A stretch of DNA of 64,000 bases. Origin: Theobroma cacao. Lineage: Eukaryota; Streptophyta; Magnoliopsida; Malvales; Malvaceae. Each line of letters begins with the position of its first letter. Position 1 is the first letter of the stretch. Below the pieces are notes generated by a model. That model saw nothing but the letters and a program-made list of their open reading frames with translations, did not search any database and was not told the DNA's origin. The stretch covers positions 5,003,639-5,067,638 of the forward strand of contig NC_030854.1 in NCBI RefSeq assembly GCF_000208745.1. The letters are read 5' to 3'. Positions 37,001 through 50,639 of the stretch are shown piece after piece. A program made the position numbers and the translations under genes.

Positions 37001-38818
37001 CTCTCCCCTCTATGGGAAGATGGGGGACCAGGTTCTCATCGATTGACAAGTTCATACTAAAAACAAATAAAGGCAGAAACCCATTCAACTTAAACGGTCA
37101 GGATCATGGGATCAAATTGATCATGGCCTAGGAATCTCCTGGTGGGACCATCTGACGGTGGCCATTGAAAGCAAAGCAAAGCACCCATTAGCGTCACTGG
37201 CGTGCAACCTGGACAACTCTTTCTTTCTTTCTTTTTTTTTTAAATTTGATTTTAAATTTTAATTAATTTAATATTATTATTATTATCATTATTATTAATA
37301 ATACAAATAGCAAAGACGGGCACTTTCACCTAATGCCAACATAAGCGTTTTGATTAAGGGCGTGTTTGGAACATCAATGATTTGCTGTCAGACCCACTAA
37401 GGTATCCATTTTTTATTTATTTTTCTTTGGCAGGGGAATGAAACATTTTTGGTGTAGGAAAATCTCAAACATATCACTGTCTTTGATGTCTTGTATAAAT
37501 TTTGCTCCTAAGAATCTTGTCAATTAGGGTTACAGTTATGGCCATGCCCAACTGTACCTTTGAGATTCTCATCCCAGGCTATCATGATTGGCTTTTTGAG
37601 GGTTAAATTTTGTGTTAGGTCAGATACTGAGAAATTAATTCTGTTTTAATCGTTAATCATATTAGTTTAAACATCCTTCTTTTGAAGAAAAAACAAATGT
37701 GATGCACAACCAGCATTCTCTGGCTTTCGTGTGGGGGGTGATGTGATTTAGTGTTTCTTTTGTCATTAGCTGATTTGTGTCTTTTTGCAAATTTAATGTT
37801 CTTTTAGAATTATTTTATTTAATATATCCTTAGAATTAAAAAATGGGTGGACCTTTCATCAAAAAAATAAAAATATGAAAATAATCATATGGTTAATGAA
37901 GAAAAGAAAACAACATATAGTCTGTCTGTATAGATAAAGTTGTTGGTAAGTCTTATGTTTGAATGAAACAAGTTATGTGTTTAATCTCAATATATTGAAC
38001 AGTTGGTACGTTTAGAGTGACCTTTCTTCCCATGAAGGGTAGCTTAGACCGACTGCCCCACTGAATCTTTCTTGGAAAAACAAAGTGAATTACCAAACAG
38101 GCCTAGCAAGTATTTAAGACCAGTTGACCAGAGTTTCTAGACCAGAATTTCCCGGAACCCAATCTTAATTACCTTAAGTTTGACCAAATTTTATAAAATA
38201 AATTACATATGTAATTCTAAAGTTTGACGTGAATACTATTTTGTTATTACGGTTGAAATAGTAATTTATTAGTCTTTTTACTTTTAATATTGTAGGAGAA
38301 TACTTTTTATTTTATTGTTTTTGTTAGGTCAAGTATTAAGTGTCACATGTCAATATAAAAACAATAAAAATGGAAAAATATACTTTTTTATTTTTTATTT
38401 TCTCTTCTTTCTACTCTTTTTCCCTCGCCGGTTAAGGACAACCTGGTAATGGCAGAGGACAAGGCTGGGCCCAGTTGACACCGATCTCTTCTCCTCCTGT
38501 CGGATCTGTTGCAGTAGGGGCGGATTTGGTTCCAACGCCGTCACAGTGTCGTTTGGGCTAGATTCCGACGCTCTGCAATCATTGACTGACACTTGGCTAG
38601 TTGGGGGAGAAAGAAGGGGGAAGAAGAGAGAAAAACGAAAAAGACCAAAAAAAAATAAATAAATAAAAAAATTGTATATTTTTAATATAATATATAACTT
38701 TTAAAAATTAAATTTAAGTAAATAATTAATGTACACGTTAGTTAAAAGTGTTTTCTATGTTACAATCAATTGTACTTAATATCATATTATATATTTGAAA
38801 AAGAGAATTTCAATTTTA
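34061..38818. other. AT-rich spacer with one GC-richer island
   Basis: No gene recognised. 34,600-35,700 is extremely AT-rich; a 12-bp perfect inverted repeat AATCACATTACA / TGTAATGTGATT lies at 35,150-35,182. A GC-richer island at about 38,390-38,640 sits between AT-rich flanks just left of the LTR at 38,819. Confidence 0.45.
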
Positions 38819-40550
38819 TGTTGGGATGAGCCCTGCAGTCAATTGAGATTGATGAGGCTTGATTCCAATCATGTAATAGTATCATTTATATTGAATAATT
38901 AGAGGTTTTTCTTCATGCATAAGACATTAATTATAATGAGTTATAAATATAATTGGATAAAATTCATGAGATTAATATGCCTTGCAAAGAAACTGTAATG
39001 GGTTGCAGTTATGAGATTCCTATGTATCAAAATATAATCTTAAAATGTTCCTGGTCAATGTACCATTGAGACTAGACATCAACGATGCTTAAAAACTGGT
39101 ATATTCTATGCTCCTTACTTTGAAAATAAGCAATCATCTCATAGATTGAAGTATAAAGATGCTTGGAACTAGAATATAGGTATTTGCCTAGGAAAGCAAG
39201 TTTACTGAACATGACCCACCATGAGAAGTACATTTGGTAATACACTCCAGTGTCTATGCAACACTTCTCATATGTCAGTTATGTAAATACTCCATAGACT
39301 TGAGACACCAGGTTATCTTATGTGTGGAGTGCCATGCTTTAATTTCATCCTTACGGGTGCCTAACCAAAGATGTCAAAACATGATGCTTTTGAGTATAGT
39401 ATAAAGCATATGAAAGCAAATAAGTGATCAAGATAGGAATCATCATTTCAAGTGTTTTAGAGGACATATCTTATCAGTTCTCGATTAACATTAGCTTATT
39501 AAAGTCTTGACCAAGGTTACATGGAGATTATGAAAAAGGCTTCATAACTCTCTATAAAGCTAATGTTATAATTGTAGGAACAAATATGGAGGTCAAAAAG
39601 AGTAGACACTGTAACAAGCTCTTATCATCTCTGGGATATATGACGAGAGAATGAATTACACTGATAGACTGTACACTGAAAGGTTGTCAAAGAACCCTTT
39701 GACTATCCCAACAATTGGGTGGTCATGATATATTGCTAGACGTCAATCTTGGTCTATGGAATTGATTATAGATTAATTGATTGAAATTTATATTAATCAA
39801 TTAAGTCATTAATCAATTTTATTACCAATATGTTGGGAACCTAATGGGTCACACACAATGATTGTATTTGAATTAAATTGGGAGAGTGACGATTTAAGTT
39901 AGACTTAAATCATATGCTAGATAATTAACTTCTATAAACTTAATTAAAATAGTTTTATTAAGTTTTTGGCATAATTATAAATAGTTATAACTATAAGGCT
40001 TTGATTACAAAATATAAAGAAAATTAATTTTGATTTTAATTTTCAATGACTTAATTAAAAGAGTTTAATTAAGCAATAGGCTCAATATTATAATGTGTTA
40101 TAATATTGAGGGCTTAATTGTAAAATTGAAGTTATTTTAACCTAACTATATAAGCCACTTTTTAACTATTTTCCATATGAGAGTTTTTCACAATTGAAAA
40201 AAACGTAGTATTTGTCAGAAAAAGAAAAACGTTTTCTTTCTTTGTCACCACTCCCTTTGTGTGAAAAAAAAAATTGCTTATGAAACAATTTTCGAGAAAG
40301 GTTCGACTAAGATTGTGAAAAAGAAGAAAAGGACAATTATTGTCTTCTTTACTAGCACAAAGTATAGTTAAAAACTCTTTCGTTTGTTGAAGGTTCAAGT
40401 GCAATCGTGTGTACTACTATTGAAGGCCAAACACTTGATTGGCTAGGGTTTTTGCTCTTTGTGGTGTTCGCGAAATTGCTTCAGAAAGTGCTATCGTGAT
40501 TACGAAATTACATGGCAATGTAACTTTCTAAACAATAATTTATTTTGTAT
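38819..40550 (+). repeat. Lone copia-type LTR, about 1.7 kb
   Basis: Starts TGTTGGGATGAGCCCTGCAG. It aligns over about 1.1 kb with the reverse complement of 50,820-51,916, the 3' LTR of a copia remnant. Shared runs include TCAATGTACCATT, AACATGACCC and TAATGGGTCACACAC. No coding region follows it, so it is a solo or orphan LTR. The right edge is uncertain (40,533-40,555); a possible TTTTA flank at both sides is weak in this AT-rich context. Confidence 0.7.
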
Positions 40551-42926
40551 TTTTATGTGTTAAATATCACCAAGATGATCCATGGGTGGAGGCATGTTTT
40601 GTTGTTTAGTTATAAAGTTTTTAATTTTCTTTGCCCTACGTATTTTGAGCATAGCATCCATAGCCAAACCCATCACTTTATTCTTTTTTAAAGAAAGATT
40701 ATACTTAACATCAAATTTGACGGAAATAATAATAAAAAGGCTAATTCGTTATAACTTTGGAAATATAAAAATCAACAAGTTGTTTTTTAAATTGTAAAAA
40801 TCAAATGCTATGCCCTTCGAACTTTAAAAACTATAAAAATTACGTTGACCAAATTAGAAAGAAATGAAAAAAAAAACCTGTCAAAACTCCAATACAGCAT
40901 TCTAATTCAAACAAGGATTTATGAATAAATATAATTAAATGAATGGGTTATATTCATCCTCAGGGAACCTGCGTTTGCTAACAAATACTTGTACCAAGTA
41001 TGACCTTCAAATGCCCTTGATTGCCTTCACGCAATAGTTTGACTAGGCGAATCGAGTGTGGAGATGGACACTAATTTCATGGCTTTTTGACCTCGATTCC
41101 AAAAATCAAGGAGCCCGAATATGACTGGATACCATTGCCTTCACAGCACAAGAAAACGGACAAATGTTAGATGTGAGAGAAAGTATTCCGGATATTAGTT
41201 ACTAATTACAACCATTTTAACTACTAATTGTGAAAATTTATAAATGTTAGATGTGAAGGTAAATCGGTTGTGAAAATTTTAAATTCTGAAATAAATTTAT
41301 AAAGTTGTTGTATCCATTAAGTTACCCATTAAAAATTTAAAAATTAACATATAATTACTGCATATGGACATGTAGCAAAACATAAACTGCATACGAATGA
41401 AGCTTAGGTGTTTGGAGTATCGTGGCTCATCTTCTCCACATGGATCCAATTAAAAATAATTTCTCCCTTCAACGGCAGGTAGCAAATACGGACTTTTATG
41501 TCCTGACACCCAAAAACTATTGGGGATTGGTTGTCCCTCTCTGCCCTTTTTCTTTCTTTTCAAGAACAAACAAATCTTTGCCACTTCAGTGGTTTGTTTA
41601 TTTTTTTTTTCTTTTGAACTTTTCTTCATAACCCTACACAAGAAAAGATATATAAAGGTCTATTTGTATAGCATATTAATGGGCCAAGTTGCTAATTGGA
41701 ATCCCTTTACGCATTCTTCTTTTTTTCTCCTCTCATGGCGCGGCCGAATCTTTCATGAATCCCAGTCTTTTTCAATATATTCCATCCCCATCACAGAAGA
41801 GAAGAATACACGAAATGGTAAAGAGGCTTTGCAATTTCAAATGAACACGTGTCATTCACGAGAAGCTCATCCATCGTATCAAATTTCTTAAGGCCGTTAT
41901 GGCTTTGTCGTTTTGATGGTATTTGCACGGAGTTTCCCCCAACGACAGGGTTTTAGCCTTTGGGGGCTCACTCACTCCCACCTTCCATATGTCACCATGT
42001 GAACAGTCCCACCTCGCCAGCTGGTTTGATTATAACCTTTTAGCCAAACGTGTACAGTGCTTCAATCGTACGTTTTCTCCCCCTCTTGGGCTCTTCTCTT
42101 CTTTCCCTTCCCCTTTTTCCTTATTTGGCTGCACATTAAAAAAGAGTTTCTGCTGTGCCTTTCGCTTATCCGACGCTTACCATCAGCCCATGCCTACACT
42201 TGTTATTCAACCTATCAGAAGTGGCTTGTTATTTTGCCGGTTTTGTTGCTTTTTAAACATGAGAAGGTGGCATGTACAAATTATATTTGTAACCAAACTA
42301 CTCTTTTAAGATATATGCAGACATGATTACTGCATTTTATAATCAAAACATTAATGAACAAATCAAATCAAATATAAAATTGAATTAAATTCTCACCTAA
42401 ACTTAAATGTTAGGTCTTGCTATTGAGATAAAATCTCATTAATTGCTACATCATATTGCTAATTAATGAAGGAGCAACAAAACTAACCTTAAACATTTAC
42501 CCCATGCAACGACCACAGAGAGCCCAACCAACAATACCAGAGAATTGGTAACCTTGTAACTTGTGTAATGAAAGCCCAATCATAGAAGATAATCATAATA
42601 TGGATGAATTTTGAGCATGAAGCCCACCCAAGGAGATAATTGTGGATCCTATTGAGTCATTTAAGTCTTCTGTAGGATATGTTTAGGGCTTTAACCCCAA
42701 CCAACTTAATATTTGAATTCATCCACACTCAAATGGGGCCTCTGGTCCTCAAAGGCCACCTCCTCCAAACAACTATTGCAAATTCATGTTAACAACAAAA
42801 AAAAGGCCAAGGGTGGGAAAATAGATGTTAAGTTTGAAACAAAAAAGATGCTTAAATGATTCATTACATTTACTAGTTGATTCTGTTAAATCTGAAAATC
42901 TAAAGTTTATGAGGTGTCAAGTGTAA
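40551..42926. other. Spacer, no gene seen
   Basis: Short frames only, including overlapping plus-strand ones at 41,520-42,326 in a less AT-rich stretch (41,740-42,260) with a CACGTG core at 41,846. Nothing recognised. Confidence 0.45.
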
Positions 42927-44246
42927 CTTAAAAGTTTGATTAAATTATGTAATTAGTTCCTATACTCTATAAAAAGAATGAATTTAATCCCTTTATAATA
43001 ATTTGTACAAATTAAATCTTTATATTTTGTGAATTTGTTAATTATAATATCTAATTTTGACAACGTTAAATTTAATTGTTAAGTCTATTGATGTGGCATT
43101 AACTATGTGTTGATGTGGTATGGTCATGTTGATGTGAAAAAATGTTGACATGGCACGATATTAACATGGCATATTACTAACATGTCCACATGAATTTATA
43201 AAAAAAACAAAAAGCACCCTAACCCTAAATTGAATGAGGTTTACAAATAACTAAAGAAAGAAAATTAACAACTCAAGAAGGAGAATCAAGAGAAGGACAA
43301 ACAACCGGTTCTGGATTTGAATAGTTGAAATTTAATAAAAATATGATCATGATTCCTAACTTTGTTTTGAATCTTAAATCTCAATGAACCTAATTTTTTA
43401 AGAGTTTTGGACACGTTAAGAGATTTTGGTGAACAAAACAATAAAGAAGAAACAGAGGTTTTGTAAGTTTTTGTAAATATGTTTTTGGATTTTGAAAGGT
43501 TCAAGGTTGATTGGGCATAATTAGTTCTCTTGTAAATCCTCTTGATTCTTGTTAGTTTTTTACAAATTACAAACATATTTTACTTTAGTTTTCTTTTAAG
43601 TATTTTTTATTGTTGGCTTTTTTTTTATTCTGCAAACTAAGACTAACTTTTTGGATTGTTATAGAAAAACCTTTAATACCTCATTGAATATAAAATAGTT
43701 TTTTCAATAATAAAATTTTTCTCTTGTTTTTCTTTTTTTTTCCTCTTTATTATTTTCAAAATTTTTTCCTTTTTAATTTTATTTTGTCTTTACTTGGGTA
43801 AAAAAAAATAGGGTGGTTCCCCTTGGAGAATATAAATTCATGTGAAGGTGCTTTTGTTAATATGTTTTTGATGGGTTGTTAATTTTCTTTCTTTGTTTGT
43901 AAATCTCATTTAATTTAGGGTTAGGGTGTTTTTGTTTTTTGTTTTTAAATTTATGTGGACACGTCAGCATTATGTTATATCAGTATTGTGCCATGCCAAC
44001 ATTTGTGCTACATCAACATGATCATGTCATATTAACATATAGTCAACACCGTTAGCATATATATATTTTTTACTACTACCATGTTAACATTCTTAACTAT
44101 TAAATTTAATGGTGTTAAAAGTTAGAAATTGTAATTAATAAATTCACAAAGTACAAGGACTCAAATCTATATAAATTATTATATAGAGATTCAATCTATT
44201 CTTTCTGTAGAGTATAAGGACTAATTGCATGATTTAACTTAAAAAT
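42927..44246. mobile_element. MULE-like non-autonomous element with about 340-bp TIRs
   Basis: The left arm 42,936-43,274 and the reverse complement of 43,870-44,237 align along their whole length, from the outer TAATTAGT region to the inner GAAAGAAAATTAACAAC. Flanks CTTAAAAGT (42,927-42,935) and CTTAAAAAT (44,238-44,246) match at 8 of 9 positions, the size of a Mutator-type duplication. The interior (about 600 bp) has a 96-codon minus-strand frame (43,576-43,286) with no transposase motif. Both arms carry CCCTAACCCTAAA. Confidence 0.75.
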
Positions 44247-47200
44247 TTCATATAATTAAGTAAATGTTTAATTATAAATCAAATATAGGTAAACTATTGG
44301 GCCCTGGGCCATCTTTTTGCCCATGAAAACTGAAAAGAGTCCCTTTGAGAAGGACCTCTCCACTAAATCTGAGTTGGGAAAAAGATAAAATATACTAACA
44401 ATACAAATCAATAGTCAACCAGAGATTTCCAAGTTCTTTTTCTTTTTAGTTGAAATCTCCATATTTCAAGCAAAGAAGCTTTGATGAGTTTCTATCTGCT
44501 GCATGATGGGTTCCTTTTACTCTTTTAGAGGTGGTTAGCTTATAGAACACCAATTTGAACATAAACATATAAATTACTATACTTTCAGGATGAAAAATAC
44601 AAAATTTATTATGTCTATTATTTTCCATCTTCCCTAATTATTTAGACTGCATACAACATTTATAACAAAAGTATTCAACTTATATAATAAGATATATTAC
44701 ATTTCTGATTTCATTTTTTTTCCCCTGAATGAGAGATTCAGGGCTATTGGATTTTGTCTCAGCTACTTTCGTTGAAATGAAAATTAGTAGCATAAAGTTT
44801 TGAATAGTTTTAATTAAGCCACCAAAAATATAAAAAAGGAAAATAAGGTTCAAAGTAATAAGTATTTTTTTTTTAAGGAAGTTTATGGCATTAGATTCTT
44901 TGTCTGATCTTTTCTGCCCCAGAGGACAGTATGGAAAGCTTTCTCTGATGGAAGGGATGGTTTCAATTTTCAAACATGTGGTCATGCCTGTTCGTGCAGG
45001 GAAGAAAAGAATAAACTTATATTCCCAACCTTTTATTTCATGTAATTTTTTATTTCAAAACTTGTATAATTCCTTTCTTATTTGATAAAAATGGTTGTTT
45101 TCTCTTGTATTGATTGATTAAGCGAGTTATCTTCCATGCACATGCACTCATACCTGTAGATTGTTCAATCAACTTTATAAATTAGCAAATTTAACTGAAG
45201 GTTTCTTTTTCTTGTTATCTTTCATTTGTCTTATTCAATTCTTTTTTCTCTATAATAATTAATAATATTATATTCCCCGAAAAAACTTCATTTTTGTCAT
45301 TACAAATTAAAATTGGACGGTGAATGTGAACGTAAATATGTTGTGGAAAAGGCAGTAATAACCACGAATCTTGTCAAATAGCAGAGTCCCATTAGAGATA
45401 CTTGAAGGCATTACTATAAAAAAGACCGACACTCAAACCAAATACTACGAATAGAAATACATTTATATGGTAACAATCCGAATGGTTAGGAAACTCAAAG
45501 CTGAAAAAGGATTGAGTCCCATAAAAGAATTTAAGCTCTAATCTGCAATTTCTTCGGAGCAAAAAACTTGAAGGAGCTCTGCTACTGCTGTGAAAGTGCT
45601 GACATTGGAAACCAAATACATAAAGAGTCAAATAAATGGTTATTTGGAATAGGAACCCACAGCCAACGCATTGGGTCCTGCTACATGCATTCACAAACAT
45701 TACTCTGCACTTTTTTCCAGCAATCACTGTCGCTAATTCCATTGAAACCAATCACAAGCTTATTGTGATTGGTTAGGGAAGGTAAGGATTGAGCCCCCCA
45801 CCCCCCAAAAAGAAAACAAAAACAGTTAAATGATGTTATAAATATAATGTTGCTAGGCCGTCGGAGAGTTCAGATGCTACAGGGACACGATATGTCTTCT
45901 CTTAGTTTGGAAAACTAAGCAATATAGTTATCTGGAGTTTTAAAACCAAAAAACAAAAAAAAAAGAAGGAAGGAAAGAAGAGGTCACGTGAAGGCAAGTG
46001 ATGGGGCGGGGGGGGGGGTGGCGTGCCGGCGTGCCTTACTTTATCCTACAGAAAATGTTGAAAAAGGGCAGGGACCCACGTGAGCAGCTGTGTGTCTTCT
46101 GACAGCTTTACTGACATTTTGTGTCAGTGACGTATGAGTCTCCGTCAGGCCTCAGACATGTGACCCCTATTTTTCTTTATTTCTACACTTACTTTTAATT
46201 TTTATTCTTAATTCCAGTGAAGACGAATTAAGTGACGTGGATTTTGCTTGTAGGGTCCCTTTCGACATCCGTACACAGTGCAGTTGATCCAAGATGTTTT
46301 TTGGCCTTTGGCCTTCGCCGTTTGCCCTCTGCCATCGCCTTGGTCGCTGTCGCCGGAACTATGTGGCTGCCTCGTCTTTACATATACGGCCCCTTTGTTT
46401 TTTGCCCCAGTTTTCCGCTACGTTCTTTTCTTCTTCCGCAAATGCTAGAGCATATTCTACCTCTGTCTTACACTCTTTTACTCACACTTCCAAGTGTGAT
46501 TCAAATTATGCATAAATGATGCCTTTCATGGACAAAGAAACGTATGGAACCATATTAACATAATTAATCATGTTCAACTGCTTCCAATTGCCTTAGCAAA
46601 TCATGTTGGTAGATATGTCTTCACTAAAGCCCACTCTTTTAAATGATTTCATGCATTTATTTTTCACCATCTTAATGTATCACTGCATTTAACATGTTAA
46701 AACCTTTCTTTCTTGAATGTATGGCATTGACTCATGGTCTATTGACAATTGGGATATTTTTGGGAAACTAATTTATCTTTGTCTTGTTTCCATTGACAGC
46801 TAAGAAATGACCATGCACTTTCTTTGAAGGTTTATTCTTTGCGGTACAGTTTTTTTCGCTCTTTTAATCACAAGTTAGGGCTTTGACCTAACCAGTTTCG
46901 GTTCGGTTTCATGAGTCCATACCAAAGAAGAAAAAAGAGACATTCCAGAATATGTACAAAAATGGATATAGAAACATACTAGAATTTCTTTCTGGTATGT
47001 ACCTCTTTATTAGTATCTTTGTATTGGTGGATTGGATTGTACTGAGAATTTATGTCTATCGTCTAGGGTGATTGTGTTTTAGTTCTAGGAAATGATGTTT
47101 CCTTTAAAATGAAATGGAAAAGAGAAAAATAGGTATCCATTTTCCATCGAGACAAACAACCACTTGAGACTATAACTCTTTTGAGAGTCAATCATTTTTT

Positions 47201-50200
47201 TCATAATACAAGTCCCCCTCTAACCATATCAATGGTAATGGCTTTCTTTCATGCTAGTTGCCATGCAATTCCTTATGGCCGGAGCAATTCCCCTTTTCAT
47301 GTTTTGACGTATAAAACTATGCAAGAATTGACATATTCAACGGTCAACTTCAACAAAAAAAATACAAAGACTATATTAGGTTTCAGTTTGCATAAATTCC
47401 TCTAATTCTTAAGCATTTGGTATTTTGACGCTGCTTATACTTTATAGTTGTTTATTTTCCTTGTTCTTACTACTATTAAATAATGAACTTTGACTATGCA
47501 AATTTGGATAGATACTTATCATGGCGTTTATTGACTGTTGGATATTTTCTCACCGAACAGAAAAATGGAAGAGTAATGTGAATAAATAGAAATGGAATGA
47601 AAAGCAAGAGTGGGTGAAAGGTAACATTCGAGTAGTCACATCACTGGCGAAACTGTAGTCGTGGTGGTGGCATCGAAACCATGTTATTTACTAGTAAAGA
47701 CATTAGTGCGAAGAGGTCGGAGGGTTGGGAGCTAATTAGCATTCTCAGTGTGTACTAGTCCTTTCAGAAGTTAAGGAATGCTCCCCATTCACCCGAATCG
47801 CTCACTCCAACTTCTTGCCAGCTGCTCCTCTCACTGACCCTGACCCACCCTTTACCTCTGTATCCCTTACCATAAATCCTACAACAAATAATTGTACCCA
47901 AAAACTGACCATACTAGCTCGTACGTCTTTTGGATAATGATTGAATTAATTGAGAAAAATAGCTGACTCGAAGAAAGAGTAAAATAGACAACTAATTGAT
48001 GCTTAAGAGTTGAGTCCGAGGCCAATATTGATCTTCGGGTGCATAATACTTACATCCATGTGCTTCGTAATTAATTAGCTGTTGTCATATTATAATAGTT
48101 ATGGCTTAATAACAGGTAATATGGTTATATTAGTCATTACTCGTTTACCTTATGCAGTTATGCAGCCCAAGCCATGGTAGAAAGGGACAATTCTCTATTT
48201 GACTTGTGTTCACGTAACGTAAACAATGCATTCTCTTCGTGAGGGAAAACTAAACTTGCACTTGGATTTGGATGCCATCGCCACTTCTGCATTTCTTCCC
48301 TTCCCCCAATGAATTGAAATAATATATAAAGAACTAATCTGATCCAACTTGAAAGTGATTGTATGTATGATTTATATTGGTTTTTTCTTACGATACAAAG
48401 CCATATCCCATATTGTAATGAAAAACCGTATCGCATATACAAAGATAATAAAAGCGTCTATATATGACTATCCCATAAAAAAGATCTTACATCTTGAAAT
48501 TAGAACAACAGATGCTAAAGGACGTAGATTGTGGAGTTATAATATTCCTTGTATGAGGAAAACTATATGAAACTCATTGTATGTTGAGAAACATAATCCA
48601 AAGTAAATGTTTTGTATATTTCGTTGGGTTACAAAGTCGAGACTTGTAAATTAAAAATTAAAATTATTGTAATTAAATGTCTTAAAGAAAATATATATAA
48701 ATTAATATATATTCTTTCTTCTCAATTTTTTAAATTCTGATCATATCTAATTCTCTTACTTTTCTGCATATCAAAATTACTTTTCAAAACTTTTATTTGA
48801 CATTAAAAATCCTGGTACAACAATTTTTAAAAAATTTTAAATTTTAAAATAAAATATGTTAAAGTCATTTTTGTTATATAAAATTTCGTAAAAACCAAAC
48901 AGGAATATATATAAAAAATAGAACAGAGAGAGAATATATTTTTAATCTGAAAAAGGAATATTACTTTTTGGGTTACGTTTAGCACCTATGCTTGTTCTAT
49001 TCCCAAAGTATTTATAAGTGACAGAAGGTGTAAAGAACAAGTTGCAAGGGAAGATGAGAAAGGTAAAAAATGGGAACAGAAAAGTATAATTTCATTACAC
49101 TTGATTAGATTACGTGAAGGACGAATGTGTAGGTGGACTGAGCCTGAGGAGGATGAATAAGGGCATTCACGTTATGCGAAATTAAATCCCCACTGATAGG
49201 AAGTCACTAGAGTACAGCTTTCCGGTCGGCTTGGATGTTAGCTTGCTTTGAAGCACCCCTGAAGCTTCTGAATTGAGTCAAGTTGACAGATGGGAATAAT
49301 AAATACTAGCAAAAAGGAAAAAAAGAGGTATATAAACTTTATTAATTACTATTTCAGAGTTCGATGGAAGAACAAATTTTCTTCTTGCTTTAATTTGAAC
49401 GACGTAGCATTGTGTTCGGTAGGGAAGGAAATCAATTTTCATTGTTTAGTTGGAGAGAAATTAAAAAAAAAATCCAAAAATAAAAAAGAAAAAGAAAGTA
49501 AAAATGTAAAAGAAAATAATTGTTGGAAACGGAATTGCACAGATACAATGAAGACATGTTTAAGGGCAGTTAATAAGGCCAAATGGTCTCCTTATTTTGG
49601 GTGTTAGGTTACGTGGAGCATTGAGCAATAACGAAAAGTCATAGTGTAACTGTACTGTTGAAACAAAGAACAAGAAAATCAAAAAATAGCTTTAAGACAT
49701 TTAATAATGTTACTTTTTCTTAAGGTTTTATTCTTCCCCATTTCCAATAGATATAACTGTCTATTTTTCAACAAAACATAATTACTTGTTTTTCAACTTA
49801 ACTATTTGAACAAATTTAATTGATTGAACAAACATAATTCTTGAACAATCATAATTGTTCAAAAGACTTTATTCTTTTCATTTTTTCATTATTATTGTTG
49901 AAAAATGTTCCAATAATCCCTCATTATTTTCAAAATAATATAAATTTTTAATAATCTTGAAAATCAATTGCATAGATAAAGGTGTTTTCCGATTGAACCA
50001 TCACTTAGTAAAAATATTTAAAGTTAACCAAAATAGTATGGTAGACTATGTTTTGAACCAACTATTTAACTTAGTTAACTGAACACATCTCGTAAAATGA
50101 TTTTAGCACTAATGAATGCACAGTATTCGACGACACATTTATGGCCATGTCGCTACATCCTCTTTTCATGAGTGTTGTTAAAGCCAGGCTCTTAAGCTCT

Positions 50201-50639
50201 TAGAAATAACCATACTTCACACTCACATAGGTAGATCCCATCAGGAATGCCCCCGTAACTAAAGCATTCTAACAAATTTACGTTATGAGTCTATTAAGAG
50301 TATATAACTCATCATTTCCTTATTATTATGGGTAATAGCACTTTACTTGAGATGAAATATAACATATCATATTATAGTGCTAACAGCTACATACAGATAG
50401 TGTACTTTGTCTCATTGAACTCAAAACTTGATATTATACCAAACGTTGAGTTGAGTTTCTTGTTGGGTGAGGGCTGGTCATGCATCAAATGCAAATAAAA
50501 TCGTAACGAAAGAAAATGAATGAACACAATTGCACTTCACCCTTCTAGGATCTCTTTCTTGCCAATTTGAGCACAAAAACAAAAACAAAAATATAATCAT
50601 ATGATCATATCATATTGCCTCATTAATAAAGAAAGCTTA
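44247..50639. other. Spacer, no gene assigned
   Basis: No protein recognised. Less AT-rich stretches at 45,380-45,780, 45,970-46,480 and 47,640-47,880 hold frames such as minus 45,751-45,392 (119 codons) and plus 46,232-46,519 (95 codons). G11 run at 46,008-46,018; CACGTG cores at 45,985 and 46,077. Parts could be upstream sequence of a gene outside the window or old low-copy DNA. Confidence 0.4.
46008..46018. repeat. G11 homopolymer
   Basis: Eleven G in a row within a local G/C-rich stretch (GGCG...GGTGGCGTGCCGGC). Confidence 0.85.

Noticed and set aside
43286..43576. 96-codon minus-strand frame inside the MULE-like element
   Set aside because: Lys/Ser/Asn-rich, no transposase or nuclease motif; probably chance.
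46232..46519. Hydrophobic 95-codon frame as a membrane protein
   Set aside because: No homologous family recognised, overlapping frames on the same strand, no splice or promoter support.
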